Shown one piece after another: positions 44,501 to 52,246 of a DNA stretch of 64,000 nt. The first letter of the stretch is position 1. The number at the start of each line of letters is the position of its first letter. The DNA is from CAZSSH01 sp964609825 (lineage in GTDB: Bacteria; Verrucomicrobiota; Lentisphaeria; Victivallales; Victivallaceae), in the NCBI GenBank assembly GCA_964609825.1, contig CAZSSH010000009.1, forward strand, positions 248,001-312,000, written 5' to 3'. Position numbers and translations under genes: made by a program. The notes beneath the pieces are model-generated. The model was not told where the DNA came from and did no database searches. It was given only the letters and a program-made list of their open reading frames with translations.

Positions 44501-47119
44501 CCGGAGGAGGCCAAAGTCGAGCGTCGGTTGATGATTGAGCAGTCGATCCAGTCGCTGGTGCTGGTGCCTTTGTCGGCGGACACTGTGCGGATGGGTTTTA
44601 TCGGCTTTGAAGCAGTGCGCGTTCAGCGCGAGTGGAGCAATGAAACGGTGGCGGTGCTCAAAATTGCCGCCGGGATCATTACCAATATGCTGCTGCGCAA
44701 ACGCGGCGAGGAGTTGATCCAAAAAGAGCTCGATCTGGCGCTGGAGCTCAACGCTTCGCGCTCCTTAAGCGATATTTTGGCAATATGTCTCAAGGCCGCG
44801 CTGGATATCTCGGGGATGGACTCCGGCGGTATTTATTTGATGGAGCCGGATTACAGTAAAATTAAACTGGTGCAGCATGTCAACTTCCCGCCGGAAGCGG
44901 TCGCCGCCGGGGTATTCACTCCCGAAACACCGCAATATCAGTTGATGATGAAAGGGCATAATGTTTATTCAAGCTATCTCCACCCCGAGGCTGACGTTGC
45001 GCTTTGTCTCAGGCATGCCGACTTTAAGGCGATCGCCGTATTGCCGGTAATTTATCAGGGATCGGTGGTAGCCTGCCTCAAAGTGGCGTCGCGTGTCGCA
45101 TCGCAGATTCCGGAGTTTTCGCGCAAGGTATTGGAGTCGGTGCTGCCGCACATCGGGTTTGCGATCGTCCACTCGCGGCACGAGGAGGATATCCGCACTG
45201 CTAACAAAAATTTGCAGAATTTGTTTGACACCGTCGATGATCTGATGTTTATTTATGATACCGACGGCAAAATATTGCACACCAATCCGGTGGCGCAAAA
45301 ACGGCTCGGCTATACCGCCAATGAGCTTAAATTGATGTCCGCAGTGCAGATTCACCCGCCGGATCGGGCAAAAGAGGTGGAGACCGTTCTCAAAAATATG
45401 GTGGCTCACAAGTGCAATACCTGCGTTGTTCCATTGTTGACCAAATTCGGAGAAATCATCCCGATTGAGACTGTGGTCACCTACGGCCGGTGGAACGATA
45501 TCCCGGTGCTTTTCGGCATCTGCCGCGACATCAGCGAGCGGCTGCGCTCCGAGGCGGCCTTGCGCGAAAGCGCGCTCCAAAAGCAGGTGAGCGAAAATTT
45601 GCGCTCAATCATCGATAATATTCCGGGGACGGTTTACCGGATTTCGGCAGACGGCAATATTTCATTTTTCAGCCCTCATGATAAGATGTCGCAGGCGTTG
45701 GTGGTTGATCCGGCGAAGCAGATGACGTTAATTCATCCCGACGACCGACGGGTTCTCGAGCAGGCGCTGGCTGATTTGCGGCAACGCAAAACTTCGCTGG
45801 TGCTGATTTACCGGGTGATGACGGCAGCCGACCAACCGGTCCGTTATGTGGAGGACCGCTGCAATTCGATTTTTGACGAGGACGGGAAATACCTCGGAAT
45901 CGACGGCATCCGGCTTGATATTACCGAGCGCGTCCGCGCCGAGGAGGAGAGAGCGCAGTTGGAGAGTGTCGTTCGCAAGCGGCAGCGCTTGGAGACCATC
46001 GGGACGCTGGCCGGCGGGATTGCCCACGACTTTAACAATATTTTGGTGCCGGTCCTCGGTTACGCCGAGATGGGAATGGCCGAGACCAATACGGATCAAC
46101 CCTTGCATGACTATTTTGAGCGGATTATGAGCGCCGCCGAGCGAGCCAAAAATCTGGTGGCGCAGATTTTGACCTTTAATCGTCCCGGCGAGAGCGCGCC
46201 CAAGCCGGTATCGCTGCCGGAGTTGCTCAATGAGGTGCTGCATTTGCTGCGGCCATCGATCCCGGCCAATATTGACATCAAGCTCCTGATAAATGAGAAT
46301 TGCCGCAATATTTTGGCCGATCTGTCGCAAATTCATCAAATGATCGTCAATTTGTGCACCAACGCCTTTCAGGCCATGGAGGACAAGGGTGGCAACGGAG
46401 TGTTGACGATTGCCTTGAGCGAGGTGACCGATTCGCCGCTTTGCCCGCGGTCGTGTGTTCCCGGCAAAACGTATTTAATGCTGCAAGTCAGTGACAGCGG
46501 CATCGGGATGGACGAAACGACGATGGAGCACATTTATGAGCCGTTTTTTACCACCAAGCCGGTCAACAAGGGCACCGGTCTCGGATTGGCCGTGGTGTAC
46601 GGTGTGGTCAAAAGCTGCAAGGGGGATATTGCGGTTGAGAGCACGCCGGGGCAAGGCGCGACGTTTCGGGTGTTTTTGCCGGTAATTGATGAGAACGTTG
46701 AGGAGAGATCCGCCGATACTTTGATCAAGCCTGGGGGCGGCCGGGTACTCTTGGTGGACGACGAGCGATCTACCGTGGAGGTGTTTGGCGCGATGCTGAC
46801 CAAAATCGGCTATTTGGTGACCGGCAAGACTTCGTCGGCCGAAGCGCTGGCGGCGGTGGTGCATCAGCCGGGAGAATTTGATCTGGTCATTTCGGATTTG
46901 ACCATGCCGGAGTTGTCCGGGATTGAGCTTGCTGGTAAAATTCATGCTTTGGAGCCCAAGTTGCCGATTGTGCTCGTGACCGGCTACGGCAAAAATATCG
47001 ATCTGCCGGATGAGCCCAATCGTTTCGGCATCCGGCAGATTTTGAAAAAACCGGTGAAATTTGAACTTTTGGCCGCGACGGTCGCAGAATTGATTAATCA
47101 TGGGGAGGCGAAAAAATGA
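41507..47119 (+). CDS. Hybrid sensor histidine kinase with CHASE, six PAS-like, two GAF and a receiver domain
   Basis: This 1870-residue membrane kinase has TM1 at about residues 31-52 and an external CHASE domain at 60-300 (FMLVP-type segment IGFIMLVPREKL, then GFPAYRVWPEGDR, then FDLLSEPTR). TM2 lies near 342-364. About six PAS-like domains follow, two of them near-duplicates (DATGLGVWEWNV at about 646 and 768), with two GAF domains at roughly 900-1225 between PAS 4 and 5. HisKA holds the phospho-acceptor His1507 in GGIAHDFNNI, then the ATPase (NLCTNAFQAM, DSGIGMDE, GTGLGLAVV). A C-terminal receiver has Asp1797 in SDLTMPELSG. GGAGG precedes the ATG. Its stop overlaps the next receiver gene by four bases. 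Ligand unknown; the CHASE domain senses an external small molecule. Confidence 0.94.
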   Translation: MSLADSHLEASKSGSAGSFEGSLSGRRWSFWLGVPYVLLLAGLIVTGIASYSLKSDVDRAMADQFELIANEVTSQIQERLILHGQILRSCAAFYEETKDIDRKKWGQFAERISADSYDNGLQNIGFIMLVPREKLTEHVQSIRADGFPAYRVWPEGDRPRYAPVVYKTPFQGSNLAAFGFDLLSEPTRQSAMEKACDSNAAILSDKINLVADGSFGQSGVMLLIPVYRSGAPHATVAERRAAIVGWVNIPYYLRDFLSGVLGERDLNLLSPMRLQIFGDKKMTPQTLLFDSKPPGDSKTVCRKGNCIRFNREMMLHGQVWSLVFSRPAIGFFSTEYAKAWFVLVGGVAVSLLLAGLFAALSNTRWRARQLARQLNMDLHRANDRLELATRIAGLGIWDYNLVLGKVQWDRRMFQFYGIRPADFDGTIGYWYSRLHPDDQLRCKQEVDAFAAGKDQEFCQEFRVVRPAGDIRYLQSLAHARRNLQGELVEAFGINRDITESKEFEDNLARERTFLSNLLDSIPDIVFFKDFEGRYLGCNPPFSEFAGKDRKEIVGRTDYELFGPDVAEGFRKYDMIVMQSRQISRNEEWITYHDGRRELIETLKAPLMASDGRLLGLLGISRCITERKLAEEQLQKSRWRLKSVIDATGLGVWEWNVQTGESVYDEMWTKIIGYTLEELMPLSYENWVRLIHPDDVALAEAKVREVVDDLKPGYECEYRVRHKDGRWIWINDRGGVFVRDENGKPLVLLGTYQDITARKEAGVQLQKSQWRLKNVTDATGLGVWEWNVKTDEVILDELWVKMIGYTLAELSPICYDTWKHLVHPDDFPEANRLLQQVAAGEKTAFVNQYRMKHKNGQWVWISDQGSVFEYDKDGKPLLLVGSHQDITARKHAEALQAYNREFEHLIASLSNRFINVALDDIDTVINETLQSIGEFVCADRGYIFEFYDNMQMISNTYEWCIEGVESQIGRLPQMPTNELPWFMRQISRDAVIIRSIDELPEEAKVERRLMIEQSIQSLVLVPLSADTVRMGFIGFEAVRVQREWSNETVAVLKIAAGIITNMLLRKRGEELIQKELDLALELNASRSLSDILAICLKAALDISGMDSGGIYLMEPDYSKIKLVQHVNFPPEAVAAGVFTPETPQYQLMMKGHNVYSSYLHPEADVALCLRHADFKAIAVLPVIYQGSVVACLKVASRVASQIPEFSRKVLESVLPHIGFAIVHSRHEEDIRTANKNLQNLFDTVDDLMFIYDTDGKILHTNPVAQKRLGYTANELKLMSAVQIHPPDRAKEVETVLKNMVAHKCNTCVVPLLTKFGEIIPIETVVTYGRWNDIPVLFGICRDISERLRSEAALRESALQKQVSENLRSIIDNIPGTVYRISADGNISFFSPHDKMSQALVVDPAKQMTLIHPDDRRVLEQALADLRQRKTSLVLIYRVMTAADQPVRYVEDRCNSIFDEDGKYLGIDGIRLDITERVRAEEERAQLESVVRKRQRLETIGTLAGGIAHDFNNILVPVLGYAEMGMAETNTDQPLHDYFERIMSAAERAKNLVAQILTFNRPGESAPKPVSLPELLNEVLHLLRPSIPANIDIKLLINENCRNILADLSQIHQMIVNLCTNAFQAMEDKGGNGVLTIALSEVTDSPLCPRSCVPGKTYLMLQVSDSGIGMDETTMEHIYEPFFTTKPVNKGTGLGLAVVYGVVKSCKGDIAVESTPGQGATFRVFLPVIDENVEERSADTLIKPGGGRVLLVDDERSTVEVFGAMLTKIGYLVTGKTSSAEALAAVVHQPGEFDLVISDLTMPELSGIELAGKIHALEPKLPIVLVTGYGKNIDLPDEPNRFGIRQILKKPVKFELLAATVAELINHGEAKK

Positions 47120-47487
47120 AAATACTGGTCATTGACGATGATGCGGCGGTTTTGGAGTATGTCGCAAAAATATTGGCACTGGCAAATTATGAAGTGTTGC
47201 AGGCCGGTGACGGCAAAGCCGGTTTGGCAAAATTTGCCGCCGACCCGGAGATTGCGATTGTGGTCACCGATTTAATCATGCCTGAAAAAGAGGGCATTGA
47301 GACCATCGTCGAAATCAAAAAATCCCGGCCGGAGGTAAAAGTTGTGGCGATGTCCGGCGGCGGCAAAGTCCCTCCCGAGCTTTATCTCAAGTGCGCCGGT
47401 GCGTTGGGCGCCGACGCATCTTTGCAGAAGCCGTTTACCCGCGCGGATTTGCTGGCGATGATTGCCGGTTTTGCCGCAAAAATTTAA
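47116..47487 (+). CDS. Stand-alone receiver-domain response regulator
   Basis: This 123-residue protein is a single CheY-like domain: acidic pocket VIDDDAA, phospho-acceptor Asp52 in VTDLIMPEKEG, MSGGG with the conserved Thr/Ser position, and Lys in SLQKPFT. There is no DNA-binding or enzymatic output domain. The ATG overlaps the kinase stop (ATGA), so the two are made together. It is either a phosphate shuttle to a phosphotransfer protein elsewhere or acts by protein binding. Its gene ends three bases from the end of the convergent LacI gene. Confidence 0.94.
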   Translation: MKILVIDDDAAVLEYVAKILALANYEVLQAGDGKAGLAKFAADPEIAIVVTDLIMPEKEGIETIVEIKKSRPEVKVVAMSGGGKVPPELYLKCAGALGADASLQKPFTRADLLAMIAGFAAKI

Positions 47488-47490
47488 TTT

Positions 47491-48477
47491 TTAGACCGTA
47501 AACTGTTGATTTGGGGATCCGTTGTTTGCCTCGCGGACGCTGTCACGGCGGTGGAGGCTGTAGGGCAAAACCGTCTGCGGCGGGTGGATGGGGGCGGGAT
47601 ACGTATCAATGATGTCGGCGGTGATTTCGGCGAGGCGGATGTGGTCCTGCGTGATTGTCGTCTGGGGCGGTGTCGAGTATTTGGAGAAAATCTTTTGCTC
47701 CGAGGCGATCAAGGAGATGTCATTGGGGATTTGCCGGTTAAAGAGCGACAAGGCATAGGCGGTGACGATCCCCGCGTTGCCGCCGGGGCAAAACAAGGCG
47801 TCGATGTTTTGCTTGAGGAGTTTGCCGATAATCTCCACATAGTTGTCGTGATCGCAAAAGTAAATCAAGTTTTCGGCGGCGGGGAGTTGGTGCGCGGTCA
47901 GGGCTTTGACAATCCCCGCATGGCGCAAGTCGGCGTTGCCCGAGCCGGGCATCCCGTGGATGATACAGCCGATTTTACGGCAGTTTCGCTCATACAAGTG
48001 GTCGATGGCAAGGGCCATGCCTTGCATTTCATCGGATCTTACGCTGAATAAATTGGGCGCATGCCCCGGTCGCTCGCGGTCGATCAATACCAGGGGCGCT
48101 GCAAACTTTTGATCCCAGTCACGGAAATCCGCCGGCTCCGCCCCGATGGCCACCGCGCCGCAAAACTGGATGCTGTCCAGCCGGTCGAGATTGTCCATCG
48201 GCAGCACCTCGATGCGAAACCCCCGCTTGGGCAAGACAAAACTCAGCGCCATCATCACCATCTCAAGGCAGTTGCGGATCGGGTAAATTTCATCGCCAGG
48301 GAGCAAAATCACCACATTGCGCTGCTTGGCCGACACCCGCGGGTGGTAGTGGTGAATTTTGGCGATGGCGAGCACCCGCTCGCGGATTTCGCTGCTCAAG
48401 TTGGGGTGATTGCTGAAGACCCGCGACACGGTGGCGGGCGACACCTTGGCCAGCTGGGCGATTTCATAAATGGTCAT
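47491..48477 (-). CDS. LacI-family regulator
   Basis: In this 328-residue protein, residues 1-52 are a standard LacI head (IYEIAQLAKVSPATVSRVFS, then IREVL-like helix ERVLAIAKIHHYHPR). The sensor core contains VVILLPGDEIYPIRN, CGAVAIGAEPADF and DALFCPGGNAGIVTAYAL. It is divergent from the six-gene oxidoreductase operon at 48643, with 165 bases between, which makes it the obvious regulator of that operon. Inverted TTTCAAT repeats sit across its own promoter. Confidence 0.94.
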   Translation of the reverse strand: MTIYEIAQLAKVSPATVSRVFSNHPNLSSEIRERVLAIAKIHHYHPRVSAKQRNVVILLPGDEIYPIRNCLEMVMMALSFVLPKRGFRIEVLPMDNLDRLDSIQFCGAVAIGAEPADFRDWDQKFAAPLVLIDRERPGHAPNLFSVRSDEMQGMALAIDHLYERNCRKIGCIIHGMPGSGNADLRHAGIVKALTAHQLPAAENLIYFCDHDNYVEIIGKLLKQNIDALFCPGGNAGIVTAYALSLFNRQIPNDISLIASEQKIFSKYSTPPQTTITQDHIRLAEITADIIDTYPAPIHPPQTVLPYSLHRRDSVREANNGSPNQQFTV

Positions 48478-48508
48478 GATAAAGTTTCCTTAAAATTGAT
48501 AATGTTTC

Positions 48509-48536
48509 AATATAGCATGGAAATAATTGAAAGCAA
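48509..48536 (-). promoter_or_regulatory. Promoter of the 47491-48477 LacI gene with inverted repeat
   Basis: Minus-strand TTGCTT (48531-48536) and TATATT (48509-48514) with a 16-base spacer. TTTCAAT and ATTGAAA, separated by 14 bases, straddle the promoter elements and could be the autoregulatory site. Confidence 0.6.
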
Positions 48537-48580
48537 ATCTAATTTTGCATTATCCTTTTCATATAAACTTCAATTTTGAT

Positions 48581-48608
48581 TTGATTTGTCGGGTTGTCGG
48601 GTTATGTT
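48581..48608 (+). promoter_or_regulatory. Promoter of the six-gene oxidoreductase operon with tandem 8-base repeat
   Basis: TTGATT (48581-48586) and TATGTT (48603-48608) with a 16-base spacer lie 34 bases before the ATG. The spacer is essentially two copies of TTGTCGGG (48586-48601). A repeat in this place could be a regulator site. Confidence 0.5.
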
Positions 48609-48642
48609 AAAGTGATCAGTTAAAATACCGGAGGAGCAAGTC

Positions 48643-49422
48643 ATGAATCGAACGTTTTTTTCTCCCGCCCGGCGGCCGGTAATGACCGCCATCATGGCCG
48701 CCGACACGCCGCAAGCTTTGATCGGTCAGGCGCGCGGCGCCGAGTTTGCCGGAGCGCAGGCGATTGCCGTCGATTTGGCGGCATTGAAATTGGAGCACCG
48801 CAACCAAGCGGCGCTGGCTCAGGTGATCAATGCGGTGGATTTGCCCTTCATGTTTTTTTATTACCGCAACGATCAGCTCGACAAAAGTGCTACCGATGTT
48901 TCGCGTCAGCCGTTATTGCTGGATGCAGCAAGGGCGGGGGCGGCGGTAATCGACGTGATGGGCGATTTGTTTGACGCTTCTCCGCGCGAAATTACTTATT
49001 GCCCTGAGGCGATTGCCAAACAAAAAGATTTGATTCAGCAAATTCACGATCTGGGGGCGCAAGTGGTGATGTCGTCACACATGAATGAAGCCTTGAAGGC
49101 CGGGGATGTGTTGGCGCATTTGCGGCAATTTGAGGCGCGCGGGGCGGATATTTTAAAAATTGTTACCGCGATCAACACGGATGAAGAATTCACCGAGGCG
49201 GTGCGTACCACCATGCTGTTGCACCGCGAGTTAACGAAGCCCTTTATTTTTCTCAACAACGGCAAATTCGGGCGCTTGCACCGCTTTATCGGACCCGCCT
49301 TGGGGGTGGATATCACCTTTGTCGTTTATCACCATGAACTTGCCGGGATGACGCAACCGAGCGTGGCGGCGATGAAAGCGGTGCTCGACAATCTCCACTG
49401 GCAGCTGGAGGACGGCAAATAA
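48643..49422 (+). CDS. Type I 3-dehydroquinate dehydratase-like enzyme
   Basis: This 259-residue single TIM barrel has the type I dehydroquinase signature. Lys172 in GADILKIVT is the Schiff-base residue and His146 in VMSSHMNE the general base. FLNNGKFGRLHRFIGPALG near the end corresponds to the phosphate- or carboxylate-binding loop that in AroD reads MG..G..SR. That loop is altered: no Met-Gly-x-x-Gly-x-x-Ser-Arg is present. GGAGG precedes the ATG. In the biosynthetic pathway the enzyme converts 3-dehydroquinate to 3-dehydroshikimate. Here it heads a LacI-linked operon of five oxidoreductases, so a catabolic dehydratase or aldolase role is more likely. Confidence 0.8.
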   Translation: MNRTFFSPARRPVMTAIMAADTPQALIGQARGAEFAGAQAIAVDLAALKLEHRNQAALAQVINAVDLPFMFFYYRNDQLDKSATDVSRQPLLLDAARAGAAVIDVMGDLFDASPREITYCPEAIAKQKDLIQQIHDLGAQVVMSSHMNEALKAGDVLAHLRQFEARGADILKIVTAINTDEEFTEAVRTTMLLHRELTKPFIFLNNGKFGRLHRFIGPALGVDITFVVYHHELAGMTQPSVAAMKAVLDNLHWQLEDGK

Positions 49423-49424
49423 TC

Positions 49425-50450
49425 ATGAAAGCTTTGATCAATCATTGTGTGGTATTTCCGTCCGCCAACCGTGCCGAGTTGCGGCAGGAGGCGGTACCGG
49501 AGCTCAAATCCGACGAGGTTTTGGTTGAGAGCGTGTACAGCGCGGTCAGCGCCGGGACCGAGGGCGCCAATTTGCGTCACGAGCCCAATACGGTGACGGC
49601 CGAGTACGGGTTTCCGCACTACCCCGGGTACAGTACCGCCGGGCGGGTGATCCAAACCGGAGCGGCGGTGACGACCCTGACGTTCGGCGACCGGGTGATT
49701 GTGCCGTGGGGCGGCCACCGGTTGTATACGGTCAAAAAGGCGGCGCAAGTATATCCTATCGCCGATGACAACACGGATTTGCGCGATGCCGCGCTGGCGC
49801 ACATCGCCTCGTTTTCGCTTCTCGGTGTCCGCAAGCTCAAATTGGAGCTCGGAGAAAGTTGCGCGGTGGCCGGGATGGGAATTTTGGGCGCGTTTGCCGT
49901 CCAGTTTGCCCGGCTCTCGGGCGGGGTCGAGGTGATTGCTCTGGATTTGGACCCGGCGCGGCGTGCTTTGGCGCTTCGTTTGGGGGCGACGGCGGCGTTT
50001 TCACCGCTTGAGCCGGAGTTGGCCGCCAAGGTCAAGGCCGCCGCGGGGGGCGACGGTCCCGATGCGGCGGTGGAGGTGACAGGATCAGCGGTGGCATTGC
50101 AGCAGGCCTTGGAGTACATCGCGTGGGAGGGGCGCATTTCCTTGCTGGGCTGTACCCGTGTCTCGGATGAACCGATTGATTTTTATAAGTTTGTCCATCG
50201 GCGCGGGATTACCTTGGTCGGCGCGCATACCTTTACCCGGGCCAAATTGGAGTCCTCGCCGGGGCGCTGGACCGAGTTTGACGATTACCGCACCATCCTT
50301 AAGCTGGCGGCGGCGGGCCGTCTGGAGGCCAAATCGCTGATCACGGAAACGGTGTCACCGCTGGCGGCCCCGGAGGTCTACGCCGCGTTGGCCGACCGCG
50401 GTCATGCGGCGCCACTGGGGATCATGTTTGACTGGCAGCAACTCAAATAA
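49425..50450 (+). CDS. Medium-chain dehydrogenase lacking the catalytic zinc ligands
   Basis: This 341-residue protein has the alcohol-dehydrogenase fold: N-terminal GroES-like half, then AVAGMGILGAFAVQFARLSG as the dinucleotide-binding turn. Where zinc enzymes have CG-x-CGTD it has YSAVSAGTEG, and where they have GHE it has GYSTAG. The Cys and Glu ligands and the four-Cys structural loop are therefore absent. This is the pattern of the BchC-like and related sugar-dehydrogenase subgroup. It starts two bases after the dehydroquinase-like gene. The C terminus (GIMFDWQQLK) closely resembles that of the protein at 60591-61589, so the two are paralogues. Confidence 0.9.
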   Translation: MKALINHCVVFPSANRAELRQEAVPELKSDEVLVESVYSAVSAGTEGANLRHEPNTVTAEYGFPHYPGYSTAGRVIQTGAAVTTLTFGDRVIVPWGGHRLYTVKKAAQVYPIADDNTDLRDAALAHIASFSLLGVRKLKLELGESCAVAGMGILGAFAVQFARLSGGVEVIALDLDPARRALALRLGATAAFSPLEPELAAKVKAAAGGDGPDAAVEVTGSAVALQQALEYIAWEGRISLLGCTRVSDEPIDFYKFVHRRGITLVGAHTFTRAKLESSPGRWTEFDDYRTILKLAAAGRLEAKSLITETVSPLAAPEVYAALADRGHAAPLGIMFDWQQLK

Positions 50451-50459
50451 CAGGAGAAA

Positions 50460-51470
50460 ATGATGGATTTGTCACAATTGAAAGGCCGTCGGGTGTTGGT
50501 CCTTGGCGGCACCGGGGCGATGGGGGTTTATGTTGTCCCCGAGCTCGCCAAACACGGCTGCAAGGTCTGCGTGGTGTCGCTCGATGAGCGCGTGTCCGAT
50601 GACCCTTTGATCACGTATGTCAAAGGCGACGCCCTTAACGACAATTATCTTGCGGAGTTGATGCGGCAAAAATTTGACGCGGTGATCGACTTTATGCTTT
50701 ACGGGACGGAGCAGTTTCGGGCCCGCTATGAAATCTTTTTAAACCATACGGCGCACTACATTTTTCTCTCCAGCTACCGCGTTTATTCGGGCGGGGTTCC
50801 GGTCTCCGAGAGTACGCCGCGTCTGCTTGACGTTTCGACCGACCAAGAGTATCTCCAAACCGAGGATTATTCCTTGTACAAAGCGCGGCAGGAGAATATT
50901 TTGCAGGCCTCAAAATTCACCAACTGGACGATTGTCCGTCCGGCGATTACCTACTCCAAGTTTCGCTACCAGCTGACCACCTTGGAGGCGCCGGTGGTGA
51001 TTGGCCGTACTATGAAAGGCTTGCCGATTGTGCTTCCCAAAGCGGCCTTGACGGTACAGGGGACAATGAATTGGGCGGGGGATGTCGCCAAAATGTTTTC
51101 GCGCCTTTTGTTCAACCCCGGGGCGTACCGCGAGTGCTTTACCTTGGCCACCGCCGAACACCACACGTGGGGCGAAATTGCCGAATATTACAAAGAGTTG
51201 ATCGGCTTGGAGTACGTCGCCGCCGACACCGACGACTATATCAAAATCATGGGCGGCAGCTGTTATGCCCGCTATCAGTTGTGCTACGACCGGTTGTTTG
51301 AACGCATCATTGACAACTCCAAAATTTTGCGTGTCACCGGCCTCAAGCAGTCGGAGCTGATGCCGTTGAAACAGGGGCTGGCGATGGAGTTGGCCGCCTT
51401 GCCGCGCGACACGGTGTGGCCGGATGCCGCCGGGATCTGGCAAAACATGGACGCATATCTAAAGAAATAA
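50460..51470 (+). CDS. Extended short-chain dehydrogenase (NAD-dependent epimerase/dehydratase type)
   Basis: This 336-residue protein opens with VLVLGGTGAMGVYVVPELAK, the GGxGxxG NAD-binding motif. The catalytic Ser lies in FLSSYRVYSGG, and Tyr/Lys come as Y-x3-K in DYSLYKARQE. The C-terminal half (GTMNWAGDVAKMFSRLLF, then TLATAEHHTWGEIAEYYK) resembles that of nucleotide-sugar epimerases and the isoflavone-reductase-like group. AGGAG lies three to six bases before two possible ATG codons. It is third in the operon and probably acts on a free or activated sugar. Confidence 0.9.
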   Translation: MMDLSQLKGRRVLVLGGTGAMGVYVVPELAKHGCKVCVVSLDERVSDDPLITYVKGDALNDNYLAELMRQKFDAVIDFMLYGTEQFRARYEIFLNHTAHYIFLSSYRVYSGGVPVSESTPRLLDVSTDQEYLQTEDYSLYKARQENILQASKFTNWTIVRPAITYSKFRYQLTTLEAPVVIGRTMKGLPIVLPKAALTVQGTMNWAGDVAKMFSRLLFNPGAYRECFTLATAEHHTWGEIAEYYKELIGLEYVAADTDDYIKIMGGSCYARYQLCYDRLFERIIDNSKILRVTGLKQSELMPLKQGLAMELAALPRDTVWPDAAGIWQNMDAYLKK

Positions 51471-51483
51471 GGAGATATGATTG

Positions 51484-52215
51484 ATGTTGACCAATCAAGT
51501 GGCGGTGGTGACCGGCGGTGCGGACGGCATCGGCAAAAAAATTGCGCTGGAGCTGGCAAAGGCGGGAGCGAAAATCGCAATCATGGACATCGACTTGGTG
51601 AAAGCCGGGCAAACCTGCGATGAAATTGCGCATGCCGGGGCAAAAGCGATGGCGGTCAAAGTCGATATCCGCAATGACGAAGAAGTCAAGGCGGGATTTC
51701 AAAAAGTTCTTGCCGAATTCGGCGTGATTGATCTTTTGGTCAACAATGCCGGGATTTTCCGGCAATATGCCCCCTTTGTCAACTGGCAGGAGGAAGAGTG
51801 CGTCAATATGGTGGACCTTAATCTCCTTGGTCTGATGCGCTGCTGCCGGGCGGTGCTGCCCGCCATGGAGGCGCGGCAAAGCGGAAAAATCATCAACATC
51901 GCCTCCGTCGCCGGGGTGGGCGGGATTGCCAACATGGCGGTTTATTCGGCGAGCAAAGGGGCGGTGATCACGTTTACCAAGGCGCTGGCGATGGAGGAGG
52001 GGAAACACAACATCAAGGTTAATTGCATTTCCCCCGGGGCGCTCAATGCTTATCCGGACGAGCCCGACCGGGGGACGTATCTCAAATACTCCGGCGACTT
52101 GGGGGCGGAAACCGCGCACATGGTGCGCTTTTTGGCTTCCGGCGACGGCGATTACATCACCGGGGTAAATTACATCATTGACGGCGGCAGACTTTTGGGC
52201 CCAAGAAAAGCATAA
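51484..52215 (+). CDS. Classical short-chain dehydrogenase/reductase
   Basis: This protein of about 243 residues carries every classical motif: VTGGADGIGKKIALELAKAG, the NNAG tetrad segment, catalytic Ser and the YSASKGAV Tyr-Lys pair, and the C-terminal ITGVNYIIDGG. Enzymes of this size oxidise or reduce hydroxyls of sugars, polyols or 3-oxoacyl groups with NAD(P)H. AAGGAG sits nine bases before the ATG; a TTG three bases earlier is possible. Fourth gene of the operon. Confidence 0.93.
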   Translation: MLTNQVAVVTGGADGIGKKIALELAKAGAKIAIMDIDLVKAGQTCDEIAHAGAKAMAVKVDIRNDEEVKAGFQKVLAEFGVIDLLVNNAGIFRQYAPFVNWQEEECVNMVDLNLLGLMRCCRAVLPAMEARQSGKIINIASVAGVGGIANMAVYSASKGAVITFTKALAMEEGKHNIKVNCISPGALNAYPDEPDRGTYLKYSGDLGAETAHMVRFLASGDGDYITGVNYIIDGGRLLGPRKA

Positions 52216-52246
52216 CGATGTTGCCGGTACTCAAAGGATTGATCTC

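Noticed and set aside
43817..44722. 301-codon minus-strand frame
   Set aside because: Antisense inside the hybrid kinase, whose PAS and GAF motifs are clear on the plus strand.
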